From Acephala macrosclerotiorum (Eukaryota; Ascomycota; Leotiomycetes; Helotiales; Mollisiaceae), in assembly GCA_014904845.1 (NCBI GenBank), contig MU119677.1, positions 1-29,945 of the forward strand: 29,945 bases of DNA. Direction: 5' to 3'. The notes beneath the pieces were generated by a model. It had not been told where the DNA came from and did no database searches. It saw nothing but the letters and a program-made list of their open reading frames with translations. Both the position numbers and the translations under genes were made by a program. The stretch's first letter is position 1. Each line of letters starts with the position of its first letter. Shown one piece after another: positions 10,183-21,329 of the stretch.

Positions 10183-10480
10183 ATTGAACCTGGTTCTTCC
10201 ACCGCAACGGTCTTCGATCCGAACAAAATCGAATCATGGTGGATTCCCGAAGTGTTTGTCCTTACCGAAGGATCTTTTCGAATACGTCCCCTTACCTCAG
10301 CTGTGGTGATCCCTTTGGTGAAAGTTGGAAATCCTACAATCGAATACTATGACTCTCGTGGGGTGACCTCGTCCATAGATTGGAATGTAGGGTCTGTCAT
10401 TTATCTGGCGGGCGATTCAAGTTTGAAGACGGATGGCCGCGGGAACACATCATTCATATTCTTTCTGTTCAGAATGAAAT
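10183..10480 (+). pseudogene. Gene remnant, possible cupin-like beta-rich fragment
   Basis: A protein-like reading follows an acceptor-like CTAAG...CAAACAG. It runs through TVFDPNKIESWWIPEV, FVLTEGSFRI, GNPTIEYYDSRG and GSVIYLAGDSSLK before stopping at TGA (10480). Alternating hydrophobic strands, Gly turns and a GxVIYLAGD motif recall the C-terminal cupin half of phosphomannose isomerases, but the match is weak and from memory. No start codon or complete 5' part is visible and it sits 470 bp from a RIP island, so I treat it as a remnant. It converges on the minus-strand gene ending at 10530. Confidence 0.3.
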
Positions 10481-10529
10481 GACAGCGCAGTTCCATTTGC
10501 CTTCCCAGACGCAATGAAATTGGTTCTTT

Positions 10530-12582
10530 TCATTCTGTACTTGCGTCCGCGAGTGATTCCATCAATGCAGACATGCTTGGGGAGGTTGTGTTGTAGGTTG
10601 GGAACATGTACTGTTGAGCGTCTGTTGTTGTCTGTAGCATATATCCAGGTAATGGAGTGGCAGCGTCGGTCGCAATATCACCGAAAGTTTCAAGTCCCCG
10701 AACGTCTGCGCAGGTTGTACCGGCTCCGACATATCTTGTTTCCCCAACCTCCGCGCAGGCTACACCACCTTCGATATCCGCATTCCTCCCAAAATTCCGC
10801 GCTAGTTGCATTTCCATCGATATGTCCAGTTGCCCGAACGCCAGGGCCTGTTGCATGGTAGTCGTGATATCCAGGTTGCCGGCAGCATGCGCCTGCATCA
10901 TCGTCGATATGTCCACCCCGAGCACCTGGGCCTGTTGCATGATCGTCGTGATATCCAGGTTATCAGCAGCATGCGCCTGCATCATCATCGATATATCCAG
11001 TTCTTCAATTCCCTCTGCCCGCTGAACTCGCTTGACCGAACGTCCTGTATTGTCTGGACCACCATATCGTCTCTTGTTTTGAATTCTGTCGTCTGAAGCG
11101 CCCGAGTCTTCTCCCGTTGCTGAGTATCTGAGAGATTGTGTGATTGCAAAGTTGTCTTCCATGTCTGCTAGTTGATCAAGGTTTCTGTGCCGTTGCAGGC
11201 AAACCGCCAGCCCACTGCGGCTATTTGCTAGCTCGTCCCAACTCCAGCCATACGCAAACATGGCGTTGAGGAGCATTTGGCGAGCACATGGATCAAGTGT
11301 GCGAGCTTGGTCTTTGAGATGTACCAAGTGTTTTGCACGATATTCGAGTAGGATTTGTACATCCTCTATGGTGAATTTGGTCTCCCAGCTAGTATGCCAT
11401 TTAGTACAATCTTCTGACAAAGCTAGGGTTTCTTTTCACTTACATAGAATCTACGCCTATACCCAGTTGCAAAAGTGTACCGGGCCCATCTTTTGCAAGA
11501 AGTAGCGTAAGAATCTTGCTCCTTTTGTATCTGGCCTTCACATCTTTTACCGAAATGCCAAGTTCTTTAGCTACCTTTATGAAAGCCGCATTCGCCGATT
11601 TTTGGCCCGTCGACAGATCCAAGTTCTTCGACCGCACGATATGTTCAACCTCATGGCCGAAAAATATATTACCGAGCAGATTAGTGAAGTGGTGATCAAA
11701 CTTGTCAAGAGCCAGAGATAGACATCGAAGCCTCGTGATAGGCCCACCACACTCTTTACAAACCCTTGACCATATTTCCACTACGGAGGCAAGCGCCACC
11801 AAGTCGAGCTTTTGCGACTCAATAAGGCCATCGACCGCTCGAACTAAATTCTTGACTCGATTGGAGTTCTCGGATCCAACCTTATCCCGAAAATATTCTT
11901 CGGCTGAGGGAGCTGCCGGTGCTCTTTCTGTGGTGGAAGATGAGGAGAGGTGCGACAATCCTGACAGCGGAAGATGGGCCGTCGTTGAGGCACCATTTGA
12001 TGGTGGTGAGAGAGTCAAGGTTGCTGTCGACAGCTGTGGAGTGGCCGTCGTTGAGGCACCATTTGATGGTGGTGAGAGAGTCGAGGTTGCTGTCGACAGC
12101 TGTGGAGTGGCCGTCGTTGAAACACCATCTGATGGTGGTGAGAGGGTCGAGGCCGACGCCGTCGTTGAGGCATCATTTGATGGTGGTGAGAGGGCCGAGG
12201 TTGTTGTCGACAGCTTTGGAGAGGCCGTCGTTGACGCACTGGTTATTTTGGTTGGAGTTATCGAAGAGGAGAGAGGACACGACGATGCTGTCAACGCCTG
12301 GAGACCAGATGATCGTGGAAGTAGATCTGGAGGGCTGGCACTTTCGGATTGAAATGCTGGCGGCCATGAGGGCTCTAAGGAGATGGAATGACAACCTCCC
12401 AGGGCATTCTGGCCGCGGTGTTCATCTGTTCCTCGCCCAAAAGACCCCGCGGCGGACGATTGCGACTCCTTCAACGAATGAATAATCTCAAATTTTGAAA
12501 ACAGGTGTTGTCTTACATTTGATTCAAAAACACGAGAAGGGGAGATTGCAACAATAGTTTCCTGATCCAATGATGTGGTCAT
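10530..12582 (-). CDS. Large hypothetical protein with two repeat arrays
   Basis: Start ATG at 12582. Exon 1 (12582-11463) joins exon 2 (11413-10530) through a 49-nt intron (donor GTATAG, acceptor TTTGTCAG) that keeps frame and gives 667 aa. Residues about 100-210 are a Ser/Thr/Pro-rich array of 22-aa units (LSPPSNGASTTATPQLSTAT type). A helical region follows (EEYFRDKVGSENSNRVKNLV, CKECGGPITRLRCL), then KVAKELGISVKDVKARYKRS, which looks like a helix-turn-helix. Exon 2 starts with WHTSWETKFTIEDVQILLEY and ends with five 14-aa repeats built on DIS/DIT and MQ. I recognise no named family. A DNA-binding role is only an inference from the helix-turn-helix-like part. A perfect GTAAGT lies 20 nt inside the proposed intron but would leave an intron of about 30 nt and shift the frame, so I did not use it. 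Confidence 0.65.
10819..11004 (-). repeat. Coding repeat, 28/29-aa units of two 14-aa halves
   Basis: Nucleotide copies start at 10819, 10906 and 10990, giving periods of 87 and 84 bp. On the minus strand they read as alternating halves DISxMMQAHAAxNL and DITTxMQQAxxxGx; five half-units are visible. The in-frame length difference (one codon) argues that the frame is under selection or recently expanded. Confidence 0.8.
11981..12226 (-). repeat. Coding minisatellite, 66-bp units (22 aa)
   Basis: Four units: 11981-12046, 12047-12112, 12113-12160 (18 bp shorter) and 12161-12226. The first two differ by a single base (tcaagg/tcgagg), so the duplication is recent. The deletion in unit 3 is a multiple of three. 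The encoded peptide is Ser/Thr/Pro/Ala-rich and probably disordered or glycosylation-prone. Confidence 0.88.
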
Positions 12583-13141
12583 AATATCGGTTCTAATTGT
12601 TCTTGGTCAGTTGTGATGCGAAAGCTGTCACGAAAAGGAAACTTTGTTGCCTTTTCATGCGCCTCTTCTAGCCGAGCCAGTCAGCACACTACACCTTCAG
12701 CCCGAACAGGGGTATCGTCAAAGCGCCTCACGCAAATAACTCCATTTTGTACTAGGTGACAAGGGCAGGAAACGGCTATGCACCCAGTTTCTAGGCCTGG
12801 CAGAATTCCAACATACATTTTACCTCGACGCAACCAACCAGCGGCTCCATAGTTGTGCGAGCATCCCGTGGCTTCCCTAGTGAGGCTTATCTTTCTTTTG
12901 TTCGATGTGTATTCGCGGCTTGATCTGCATATCTTCCGTGATCCCCGGGCTGCCCAGGGTTTCCGGCATGCATGGGAACCATATGGGGTGTGGAGCAAGG
13001 TCCGTGGTTTGGATTCGCATCCACTGATTGATCATATAAACGACTGGGCTCTTCTAGGAAAGAGTGTTTGCCTCGTTTTGTTAAAGAGACTCATTCTTTG
13101 CCCACTTTGCTACTGAGGCTGCATTGTTTGCCTAACTGTAC
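12583..13141. promoter_or_regulatory. Shared intergenic region of two divergent genes
   Basis: About 560 bp separate the start codons of the 667-aa gene (minus) and the 943-aa gene (plus), so both promoters should lie here. No convincing TATA box or repeated operator was seen. A minus-strand frame at 12998-12681 exists but lacks protein-like composition. Confidence 0.45.
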
Positions 13142-16100
13142 ATGTCGTGTAACGAGGCATTCGAGATGCCAGCATTCAATTCCGCCCCGTCCACTCCCAT
13201 CCCCGGAGTTATCACCCCTATTGACGGGCAAATATTGGTCACAACTGTGGTCGAGGAGGTAAGGCTCCATTAACTTTCTCAAGAACCCATGATTAACAAA
13301 TGCTAGACCTCTCAGCGAATCCCATTCGATGTAGACGAGCTTATCGGTACACCTCTAAGTGACAAACCATGGAGGTTGTACCGCGTGCCAGCGGATCAAA
13401 TTGAGCCAATCCAGTCCGATTGGTATCAAATACTATCAGCACCGGGAATATACGTTGCTGGCAGCAGCTATGGCATGTACCGAGTTGCAGTCAATGAGTC
13501 ATATGTTCCGTGGCTCTCCTCCAATGGGTTCAAGTTTCAATACGTCGACCCCATGAGGCCAGTGGATGAGGAAGAATTGGTGCAAGGCAAATGCGCGGCG
13601 GCGTGGAATGCTGATGCTCGCTACGTCCAAGACGCCGTCGGGGCAATCTCTTCTGGATGCCCCCTAGGACTCGCGTTGACTTATCGGGATTACGCCTTTG
13701 TGCGACAGCAATTACCGATCGAGTGGGCAATCTTGTGGCATGACCTGGTAAACACATCCTTATCCCCTTATAAGGAATAGCACTGACTGTTCTCAGGAAT
13801 CTGACACTCAGATCCGTACCAAATTCGCCCAAGGTCTTGTGCTCCTTGTTCTAGGCTGCTGCGATGACTACGACACGCCAGCTGTTCTTGCGCTCCTTGG
13901 GAAGAATGAAACCGAATTACTCCAAGGTTTTCGGAGCCTCTGCCGACAGTTATCTGCCTACCCCAGAAATTCAATTGCCAATTGTGAGGCCGGATTGGGA
14001 GCTGCTCAAATTGCTGCAGAATTTCACAGATTGTCACTTTTCCGATACTGGCTCGAATTTTTTGGCGGGAAGCGAGATCGTCGGCAGCACAATATTGATC
14101 CGCGATACACAGCTATTGATAATGCCAACATAGTCAGCTTTGTTGTCGGTATTAAAGTATTGAAGCCTTTTGGGATTTTTGACTCGCGGAAGATGCTCGA
14201 TGCACTATCAAAGTCCCCGCTCTTCCCCGACAAAACGATCCATACGCTGGATGTTGTGAAATTGAGCACTCAAATGATGGCTAACCTTCCAATTGGGTTT
14301 CCAAATGGGTACTTGGTATGATTCTTTGGGCAACAGACTTGAGCAGTTCTAATTTTTCTCCAGGACATTCCGCTCGAAGTTCAAAACAAACTTAGTTGCG
14401 GACAGGCGAATATGATTCGTGCACAAATGTAATCATCCCATGGAATATTGAGAATGATACTGACAGGAGACAGAGCGCATTTCTACCGCGAACATCCTTC
14501 CCTCCAGATCCCAAGGAATAACATTCTTGTGCTTCTTTGTTGGAACTCAATCAAGCCGACGGCTGGTAGAGTCTTGATTGAATGGGCAGCCTCAATTGAT
14601 GCTTGGAGGCTATATGAACGACATATCAAAGACATCCAAGACTCTCAATCAAAAGAGCAGCTCGTATTGACCCTGGGGGCTTTGCTATGTTATCAACGAC
14701 TTTTGCCTCCCAATCCAAATGCCAACCAGCCTATCAAAGGTTCATACCATGCGGATTTCGATGCAATCTTGAATTTCGAATATCTTGGCAATGCGCAAAC
14801 AGTCTTTGAACACATGGTGCTTTCAGTTCTGAGGATCTTTTGGACTGTAAAAGACAATGGGAAAATGCGTCGATTTCTCGCCACTGTGCTCAACATACAG
14901 CCACCCGCCTTGGATCCTTTCAACGAATTTTCCGATCAATATTGGATATACAGAATGAAGGATGGATTGGCTCATAGAGATGCTCTCAAAATGGCGGGGC
15001 TCGAGTATTTGATGGAGGAGGTAGTAGGGCCAGCCAGAAGTGATGAAGAGGCGATTGTCGAGGAGATGGCCATACTCGACGATGAAAAGGAGCAGGAGTT
15101 AGGAGTGACAACCACGGATGAGCGCTGGGTGCTGGTAAAGACACAACGGGAGGAGGAATCTGTTGCCTCTCCTTGGGTGTCTGACGACAAACATCGCGTC
15201 CCGGCCTTCCCTCGCGCCGTATTTCACTTGGAAGCATACAAGCTCGTCTATGTGTATCTGCCCAAAGTTCCGCCACACGAAAAGATTCTCAGTACGATCA
15301 GTTTACCAAACGGCTCTTTGGCGGTGATTGTGCTAGGGTCATATGTCTCAGCATTAGAACGGGATCTCGATACCAGATGCTTTCCGTACAATGTTGAACC
15401 TAGCAGGGAAGATGTGGAGTTGCTGGGTTTCGTTGAGGCACAAAATCAGCAGGTTGATGCACTTGCGGGAATGGCGGTTGATGCTATGTTAAGAGACAAC
15501 ACGCTCGAAAAGGGGCTTTGGACTTGTGCCGACCCTCTCTGTGTCTTGGATCTCTTTACAGCATGGTTGAGAGGAGTGGTCGCACGATCGAAGGGGGATT
15601 CTCCTACTTTTCCTGAGCCGACTGGAATCGAAAATGACCCGGAATCGGGACGAATTCAACTGGATGGATACGACTTCAATTCATATACTCTCGTGAGGGT
15701 GTCTGATCTTGGACAATACGCACAGAATCTTGACAAGCTTGGGAACTTCGACAAGATTCTCAGTATAGAGGAATTAGAAGATGGGTCCTGGGAGCTTCCT
15801 GTGCGCAAGTCGTATTTGCCAACGTTGAAGGACAAGCTCTGTAAGATGGTCCCTGATTGCATCATCGAATCGGACTATGATCCCACTGAACCCAACGCAA
15901 AAGAAGTGGAGGAATTCGGTTATGAGAGGGCGAGGATTCTGGGGACTGTTAGGTTTCGCGACAGGGCAGAGCGCATGATGCGTGAATCCTGGCCCAAGGC
16001 AGTCGCTTTTTACGCTGACTTGGCAATGGCTGTACTGGACGATGACGAGAAGGAGATGGACATACTCGAGAATGAGGAGCAGGAAGAGGAGGAGATAGTG

Positions 16101-16166
16101 GAGGAAAGCACGGATGAGTGTTGGGTGATGGTACAGACACTTCGACTCCAGTCGCCGGTGGCTTAA
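13142..16166 (+). CDS. Large hypothetical protein with twin acidic W-x-x-V motifs
   Basis: Five exons: 13142-13258, 13307-13747, 13797-14315, 14364-14418, 14467-16166. The four introns are 48, 49, 48 and 48 nt and phases agree, giving 943 aa. The last intron has a weak GTGCAC donor, so that join is less certain; otherwise the ORF could stop at 14432. The N-terminal 380 residues contain compact motifs such as DWYQILSAPGIYV, YGMYRVAVNESYVPW and LGCCDDYDTPAVLALLG. The middle is helical (RAHFYREHP, NILVLLCWNSIKP). Two acidic stretches each end in a Trp motif: TDERWVLV (Trp598) and, after a Glu-rich run, TDECWVMV (Trp930). These fit the W-x-x-L/I/V pattern of Atg8-interacting motifs (inference). 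No named family was recognised. A viral capsid origin crossed my mind from the N-terminal style, but the regular introns argue for a host gene. Confidence 0.75.
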
Positions 16167-16651
16167 TCGGTTGGACATACGTTCACAGTTGCGAGCACGG
16201 AGTATTCTTCTCTTGCTGCTAGTTTCCTTGCTGTATTGTTTCATTAGCAAATATATCCCATCCTGGAATTAAGCCATATGTCATGCACACGAATGAGAAG
16301 GGTATGATCAGACAGTGACTAATTGATGATGAAAATTGTCATGGCCTTAATGGGGCTGAATACTGGCGGGGCTGACGACCCCGCACTCATGGGTAGGCGA
16401 ACACGTGACCTGAGCCCCTGACCAAGACAGCACGTTGCACACTAAAGGACGATATTTCCGCAATCCACACTCCCAACACAGCCATGCGTTCGCCAGTAGT
16501 ATTAAGGGAGTTGAAAAGTCACAATACAGTATATATACAAAAGTAACGACTAATATTCACAAACTTTTCCGTTCCTTTATTAACAATCATAACACTTTCA
16601 ATCTCCAGTCTCTGTTCTCCGCCTTTGTTGGAATTGCAACTCCGACAGATC
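16167..16651. terminator. 3' intergenic region between convergent genes, with hairpin
   Basis: Gap between the stop of the 943-aa gene (16166) and the stop of the minus-strand GT2 gene (16652). At 16366-16384 a perfect 6-bp GC stem (GCGGGG / CCCCGC) with a 7-base loop is present. Fungal transcript ends are not set by such hairpins, so a role is doubtful. No coding frame was seen. Confidence 0.35.
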
Positions 16652-18166
16652 CTATCGACTGCCCCAACCTGTCTGGAATATAGAGGTTAGATTCTAGATA
16701 TACTGATTGACAGAGTAGATCATACCTGACCAAGAGTAATAAATGCGTAAAGCTTGATAAAACTATGGGAATAGCCAAAGAGAATGAATACTGGTAGGAA
16801 CCAAACATCTCTGATATTGCGTTTATAAAGGCCGATTAATTTGATGTTTTTGGTGGTCAGCCACCAGATCAAGAAAACAGCCCAATAGGATGCTTTTGAG
16901 AGTTTATCAAATGATGAAGTACTTTCATAGTATGACCAAAAAAGCAAAGGGTCAACGATGATAGCAAAATTTGTAAACATAGTGAGATGCAAAGCGTAAG
17001 TGGACCAAGGTTGCTTCCTATATAATAATTAAATCGTTGTATTACCAATAAAGAGTTTTAACTTACCTCCAGATGTGTCTTTCTTTAAAAAGACTTCTCC
17101 AGTTGCTTCTCCAGTTGCTTCTCGCCCATCTAGCGCATTGATACAAAAATTTGATATTATTCTCAAGAGTCGTCTCAATTTCGCATTCCGAATTGTACTG
17201 AACCCAAGTTTTCCATCCTTTTGCAACTAGCCAGCGTGTGACGAAGTTGTCGTCGTCAGCATTGAGAAGACGTCCTCTCCATGTTTCGGTCGTGAACCCT
17301 AACAAAAAAGCAGGATCTTGTAAGATCTCGGTTCGAAAAGCACACGTCCTTCCAGACATACATGAAGTGCCGCCGTCAATGTAGTGCGTTGCCGAGATTT
17401 CGAAGTTGCGACGCTCAATGTACGCAGCAGCTAACCGATTATAACATAGCTCTATAAGGGTTCCGGTTTCAAGACGCTTCACACGCTGGCAAGTCCCGAC
17501 CCCACCTATTTTCTCATCTTCGAAGGGCGCTAGGAGCCAAGGAAGGATTGTATTGGGCCATGTAACATCATCATCCACCATGACCGTGATACGAGTCCTA
17601 ACAAGAGGGATGGCTTTGCAAACTTAGGAACGTTTGTTGGCAACCGAAATCTTAAGGACTTTGAGATTTCTTGCATTCATTGATTTGGAAAGCTTCTGGA
17701 GAATTTTGTATTGACGGTTCGTGGTAACAAGTAAAACCTGGGACGGATTACAATCCAATATAGATTGTATTGTTTGTCGAAGCTCTTTAACGTCGGTAGA
17801 AATAGTTGGAAGGATAGCCGTGACATCTTCGTAGGAAAAAGTTGGACTTTTCAAGACAGGTTTTGATTTGAATCGCCAGTGAGCTATGGTGTTGACGACA
17901 AGCCGCAAGTAGCGTGCGGTACTAGGATGATATTTTAGTATTCTTCGACCCGTGACTTGGACGGTACTCACAACAGGGTGATAAACCGCCATTTCGGCTG
18001 GGTAAGTGGCTTGGAATACTCTATCAAGCCTGGAAAATCATCTCCGAAACCGGTAGGCCACATGATCAAGAAGCCAGCTAGAACCAGAGCAGAGGTAAGA
18101 CTCTCGTTTGAAGATTGTACTTGGGGGAAAGGCTCGTATATGTAATGGGATGAGACGCCAATACCC
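16652..18166 (-). pseudogene. GT2 polysaccharide synthase with one in-frame stop
   Basis: A membrane glycosyltransferase family 2 protein. Exons in order: 18166-17972 (hydrophobic SALVLAGFLIMW), 17921-17067, 17017-16726, 16672-16652; introns are 50, 49 and 53 nt with consensus sites. Motifs: VTAILPTI, MVDDDVTWP (nucleotide-sugar binding), GGTSCMSGRT, NADDDNFVTRW (catalytic Asp) and QCARW (QxxRW acceptor motif). Three hydrophobic segments follow. Enzymes of this family extend a polysaccharide at the plasma membrane, and fungal homologues are reported to matter for hyphal growth on surfaces. In exon 2 the frame VANKRS-stop-VCKAIP is cut by TAA at 17624-17626, where family members have Gln or similar: a CAA-to-TAA change as made by RIP. 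Everything else is intact. The 5' end is unresolved; an intron acceptor (TTTCCTAG) precedes 18166. Confidence 0.82.
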
Positions 18167-18183
18167 CTAGGAAATCACACAGG

Positions 18184-18444
18184 TCAACATTGCATCCACA
18201 CGGCCTGCAGTCTCATAAAAGCAGAAAATTGATTGGAGATAGCATCACGCCTGCATATGCACTCCTCGCCAACGTGCGTTCCTCCCTGGCCGAAAGTATC
18301 ATCAAACACAATAGCTAGAGAAATGAAAGATAACACCGCCCATATTTGCAATTGGCCGACTCTCTTGAGTCTACTCCAAACTCTACACACCCTTCGCGTC
18401 AGAACACGGCTAAGAGTAAGTGCTATTGACATAACCTTTCCCAT
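18184..18444 (-). other. Possible N-terminal exon of the GT2 gene
   Basis: A frame starting with ATG at 18444 has a basic N-terminus and one hydrophobic helix (IWAVLSFISLAIVF), then GQGGTHVGEECICRRD. Its place and strand, between the AAA gene end and the GT2 exons, fit a 5' exon for GT2. I found no consensus intron joining it in phase to 18166, so this is tentative. Confidence 0.3.
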
Positions 18445-18540
18445 AAAACCCCCGGAAAAACTTCACATTCGCCTTCACAGCCTTTTGTACCTGTGGAAAT
18501 CGTATGTCGCTCCCCTCCTTGGTCGCGAAACATGGCCCCA

Positions 18541-21187
18541 CTACAGAAAAATGCTGCTGACATGGTCTGGGCCATTGAACTCGCTCAGAAACTCCTTGCT
18601 CGCGGCCACGGCCTGTTTCAAGTGTGAGAAAAGTACGACACTCTTCTGCTTGATGGCGATTTTGCGAGCTATGGCTACTGTATTCCTGATCTGTTTCCTC
18701 GGTCAGTAATGTCCCTCGAGGTCTGCAGCGAGTGGCCTTACCTCCCGACCGTTGAGATGAGTGTTACTCAGGCGTTTCAATTCATCAGCGGAGATGATTG
18801 GAGCTCCATAGGAGGTACACGCCCGAGCGAGTAAATTCCTCCATACCTCGCTCTTCGCATTGCTCTTCAAGTCGTCATATTTCACCTTCAGATGAATTCT
18901 AGAAAGAGCTGCTGGATCGAACTCAGTCACACGGTTTGTTGTGAGGAGCATGATCCCTTGGCAGTATTCCATCGTGCGGAGGAACACCGAGACGACGCCA
19001 TTGCGGTGTATATCCTTAGGTGCACGTTCCTCAAGAAACACATCTGCCTCATCGAGCAGCAGGATTGCATCCCAATGTTTCGCAACCTGAAAGATATTAA
19101 AGAGCTGGCTCTCGAGCCGGCCTGCATCAGTGGGCAGGTCTCCAGCAGATATCTAGAAATGTTAGAAAAGGCGGGTTTCATCGAAATACAAGACATGTGC
19201 TCATACCGAGTATATCGGCTTCCTGCGATGTTCCGCTATCGCCTCCACTGTCAAGGTCTTTCCCACCCCAGGATTGCCACTGGGATTACACGTCAGCACT
19301 TATCAGAAGATGATGACTGGGGTGCCATACTGCAAAAGAACAATGATGCCACGCCCCTTCCCATCAACGAAGTCATCAAATTCGGGATCTGAGTTGGGAC
19401 TAGTTCTGGTCTCTGTCACAGCCATTATGGTCTCTCTTTGCTCATCAGGGAGGGTTAGGCAGTCGAAAGGCACCGAGGACCACTTTATCTCCTCAATATC
19501 GGCCACTGCGAACTCAACTATACATACGTGAATCAGCCTGGCCGCCTGCACTACTAGAAAAGCAGAATCTTACCCCACAGCTTGTCTTTGAGGCTGAATC
19601 CTGGCACAGTGGGACAGCAAATAAGGAGATATTCGTCTGGCATCTCGGCCTGCTCCACGATGCTGCCTTCGGGTTGGTCAGGGGGCGTTTCACTTGCCCG
19701 TTCAAAAGATGTTGCACTCGAGGCATCGTCAGAAGATGCTTCACTAGAGGCCTCGTCAGAGGATGCGTAGTCAAACGGTTCAAGGAAAGCCGAAATGTCC
19801 AATCCGTGGTCAAAATTAATGACCGTTGGCCCGAAATAATTTGGATTCATCTTCCGAAAGCAGGCGGCATCAACCATGATCCGACCATCGATACGTACTT
19901 CCACCTGCTCTCTATCACGCACGTAAAAGGCACTGCCATTGCAGCAACGATGGTGAGTGCCCCTCAGGTACATGAACTTCCGTCCGCATCCAAGGAGGTC
20001 GGCCCGAACCCTTGTGACCTCCGCATGATATTGGAGTGGGAAAGCCTCTAGAGCGTTGATGTGCTTTGCCCCGCGGAACTTGGCGATCTTTAGTTCGATC
20101 GGGAACAAGCCAAGGTCTTCGCCATTGAAATCCAGATAGCTGCAATCGAGACTCCAGTATTTCATGCCCGCTATGGATTCCTTCTCATCGCCAAAGTTGT
20201 ATCTGACACATCGAGGCTTATGTGTTCCGGAACAAGTAGTATAGACCAGGGCATTCGGCTTGAAAAGGGCCCAGAGCAGGCCATACGTGATGTAACCGGT
20301 AGACAGTAGCGATAGCATACTCTGGGTCGTGTCTGCATACGCACTTTTGAGGTAGTCCACAAGCAATCCAAGATGCGATGTTCCCAGCTGATCAAGAGGA
20401 GCGATTTCATTCCAGCTCTGGCGCAACTCGAGCTCGGGAAGGGTAGTGTAGAGCAGATTCTGCTCGACCTTGTCTAGAGTGAGTAGCTGGTCTCAATACA
20501 GCGGGGGCATAGCTTACGGAAAGCTTGCTTTCGTTCAGGCTGATCCCCTTGATATCCTTCAGGACATCGCTCAAAATATCTCGCAGAAGCTCTGATTTGA
20601 CATCGATATAACAGGTCGTCACCTTGGTCTTCTTGTCTAGAGATTCACAGTCAGCAAGGGAAGATGGGGTAGCATTGATATACTGACTGACTCGGCGACG
20701 AACTACAAAAACGTATTGATCTAGTCCAGTTACCCGGCCTACTGGTTTCAGAGATTCCACAATCGCATATGTGTGAGCCTTCCCGTCCCAACTAGATGAG
20801 AGTAGCTTGTTAGCTGACTGAGACTTGGGCACTGTTGGAAACGTACAGTTCATCGACCGTCTTAAATTCCAGCCTCAAAGCTTCAGCTACCACATCTTCT
20901 AGCTGAGTGTCTGCAGGGGCGACAGGTTTGGGATCCTCGGATTTCCCAGCCGAGGTCGACAGTTTTGCTTCAATGGTCTCTACTGGCGTGTGAGAGCAAG
21001 CGCACTTCGAAACAGGAGGCAAAGCAATCTGCATGGCAACAACAGCTTTGACCATATCAATAAACTGCTGGGCATTGTTCAATGTGACGATATGCTCTGA
21101 CGATGATGGATTCGGGCTGCTCGGTGGTGTGGTTGGTTGTGACAGGGCCAGTGAGGAGCCGGTCTGAACCATTTCTGCTGAAGGCAT
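18541..21187 (-). CDS. AAA+ ATPase with N-terminal DUF7025 domain
   Basis: Seven exons: 21187-20847, 20791-20518, 20468-19574, 19517-19331, 19279-19207, 19152-18742, 18690-18541. All six introns (49-56 nt) have GT-AG ends and consistent phase; the product is 776 aa. The N-terminus is Ser/Thr/Pro-rich and likely disordered. Residues about 220-440 match the DUF7025 region found before AAA modules in fungi (LLWALFKPN, CSGTHKPRCVRYNFG, FRGAKHINALEAFPLQYH, MVDAACFRKMNPNY). An acidic Ser/Asp/Glu linker follows. The AAA module has Walker A GNPGVGKT (567-574), Walker B ILLLDEAD (to 627), sensor-1 TTNR (661-664) and arginine-finger SRIHL (674). It ends in a helical lid. The substrate is unknown; such proteins are thought to remodel other proteins using ATP. 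A second in-frame start option upstream lacks ATG, so 21187 is chosen. No lesions: an intact neighbour of the damaged GT2. Confidence 0.93.
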
Positions 21188-21320
21188 TGTTAACGTAAAA
21201 GATGACAATCGGCGTTTATGTACGAGATAGACAAGATATACAGAGTGAAAAGGTTCGAGAAGATGATGGATGCTGGGGAACACAGAAGGTGATGATCCAA
21301 ACTTCAGAGGGGATCTATGC

Positions 21321-21329
21321 CCTTATATA
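21321..21329 (-). promoter_or_regulatory. TATA-like element of the AAA gene
   Basis: On the minus strand TATATAAGG lies about 134 bp upstream of the ATG at 21187, a plausible distance for a fungal core promoter plus leader. A chance match cannot be excluded. Confidence 0.4.

Noticed and set aside
11702..12352. 216-codon plus-strand frame with Val/Gly/Glu repeats
   Set aside because: It mirrors the 66-bp coding repeats of the minus-strand 667-aa gene, which has matching splice and domain evidence.
13142..14432. Integrated mycovirus capsid-like gene
   Set aside because: The impression rests only on sequence style; regular 48-49 nt introns and continuation into a long host-like exon argue for a cellular gene.
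18233..18709. 158-codon plus-strand frame
   Set aside because: It is antisense to the last exon of the AAA gene and to the probable GT2 5' region.
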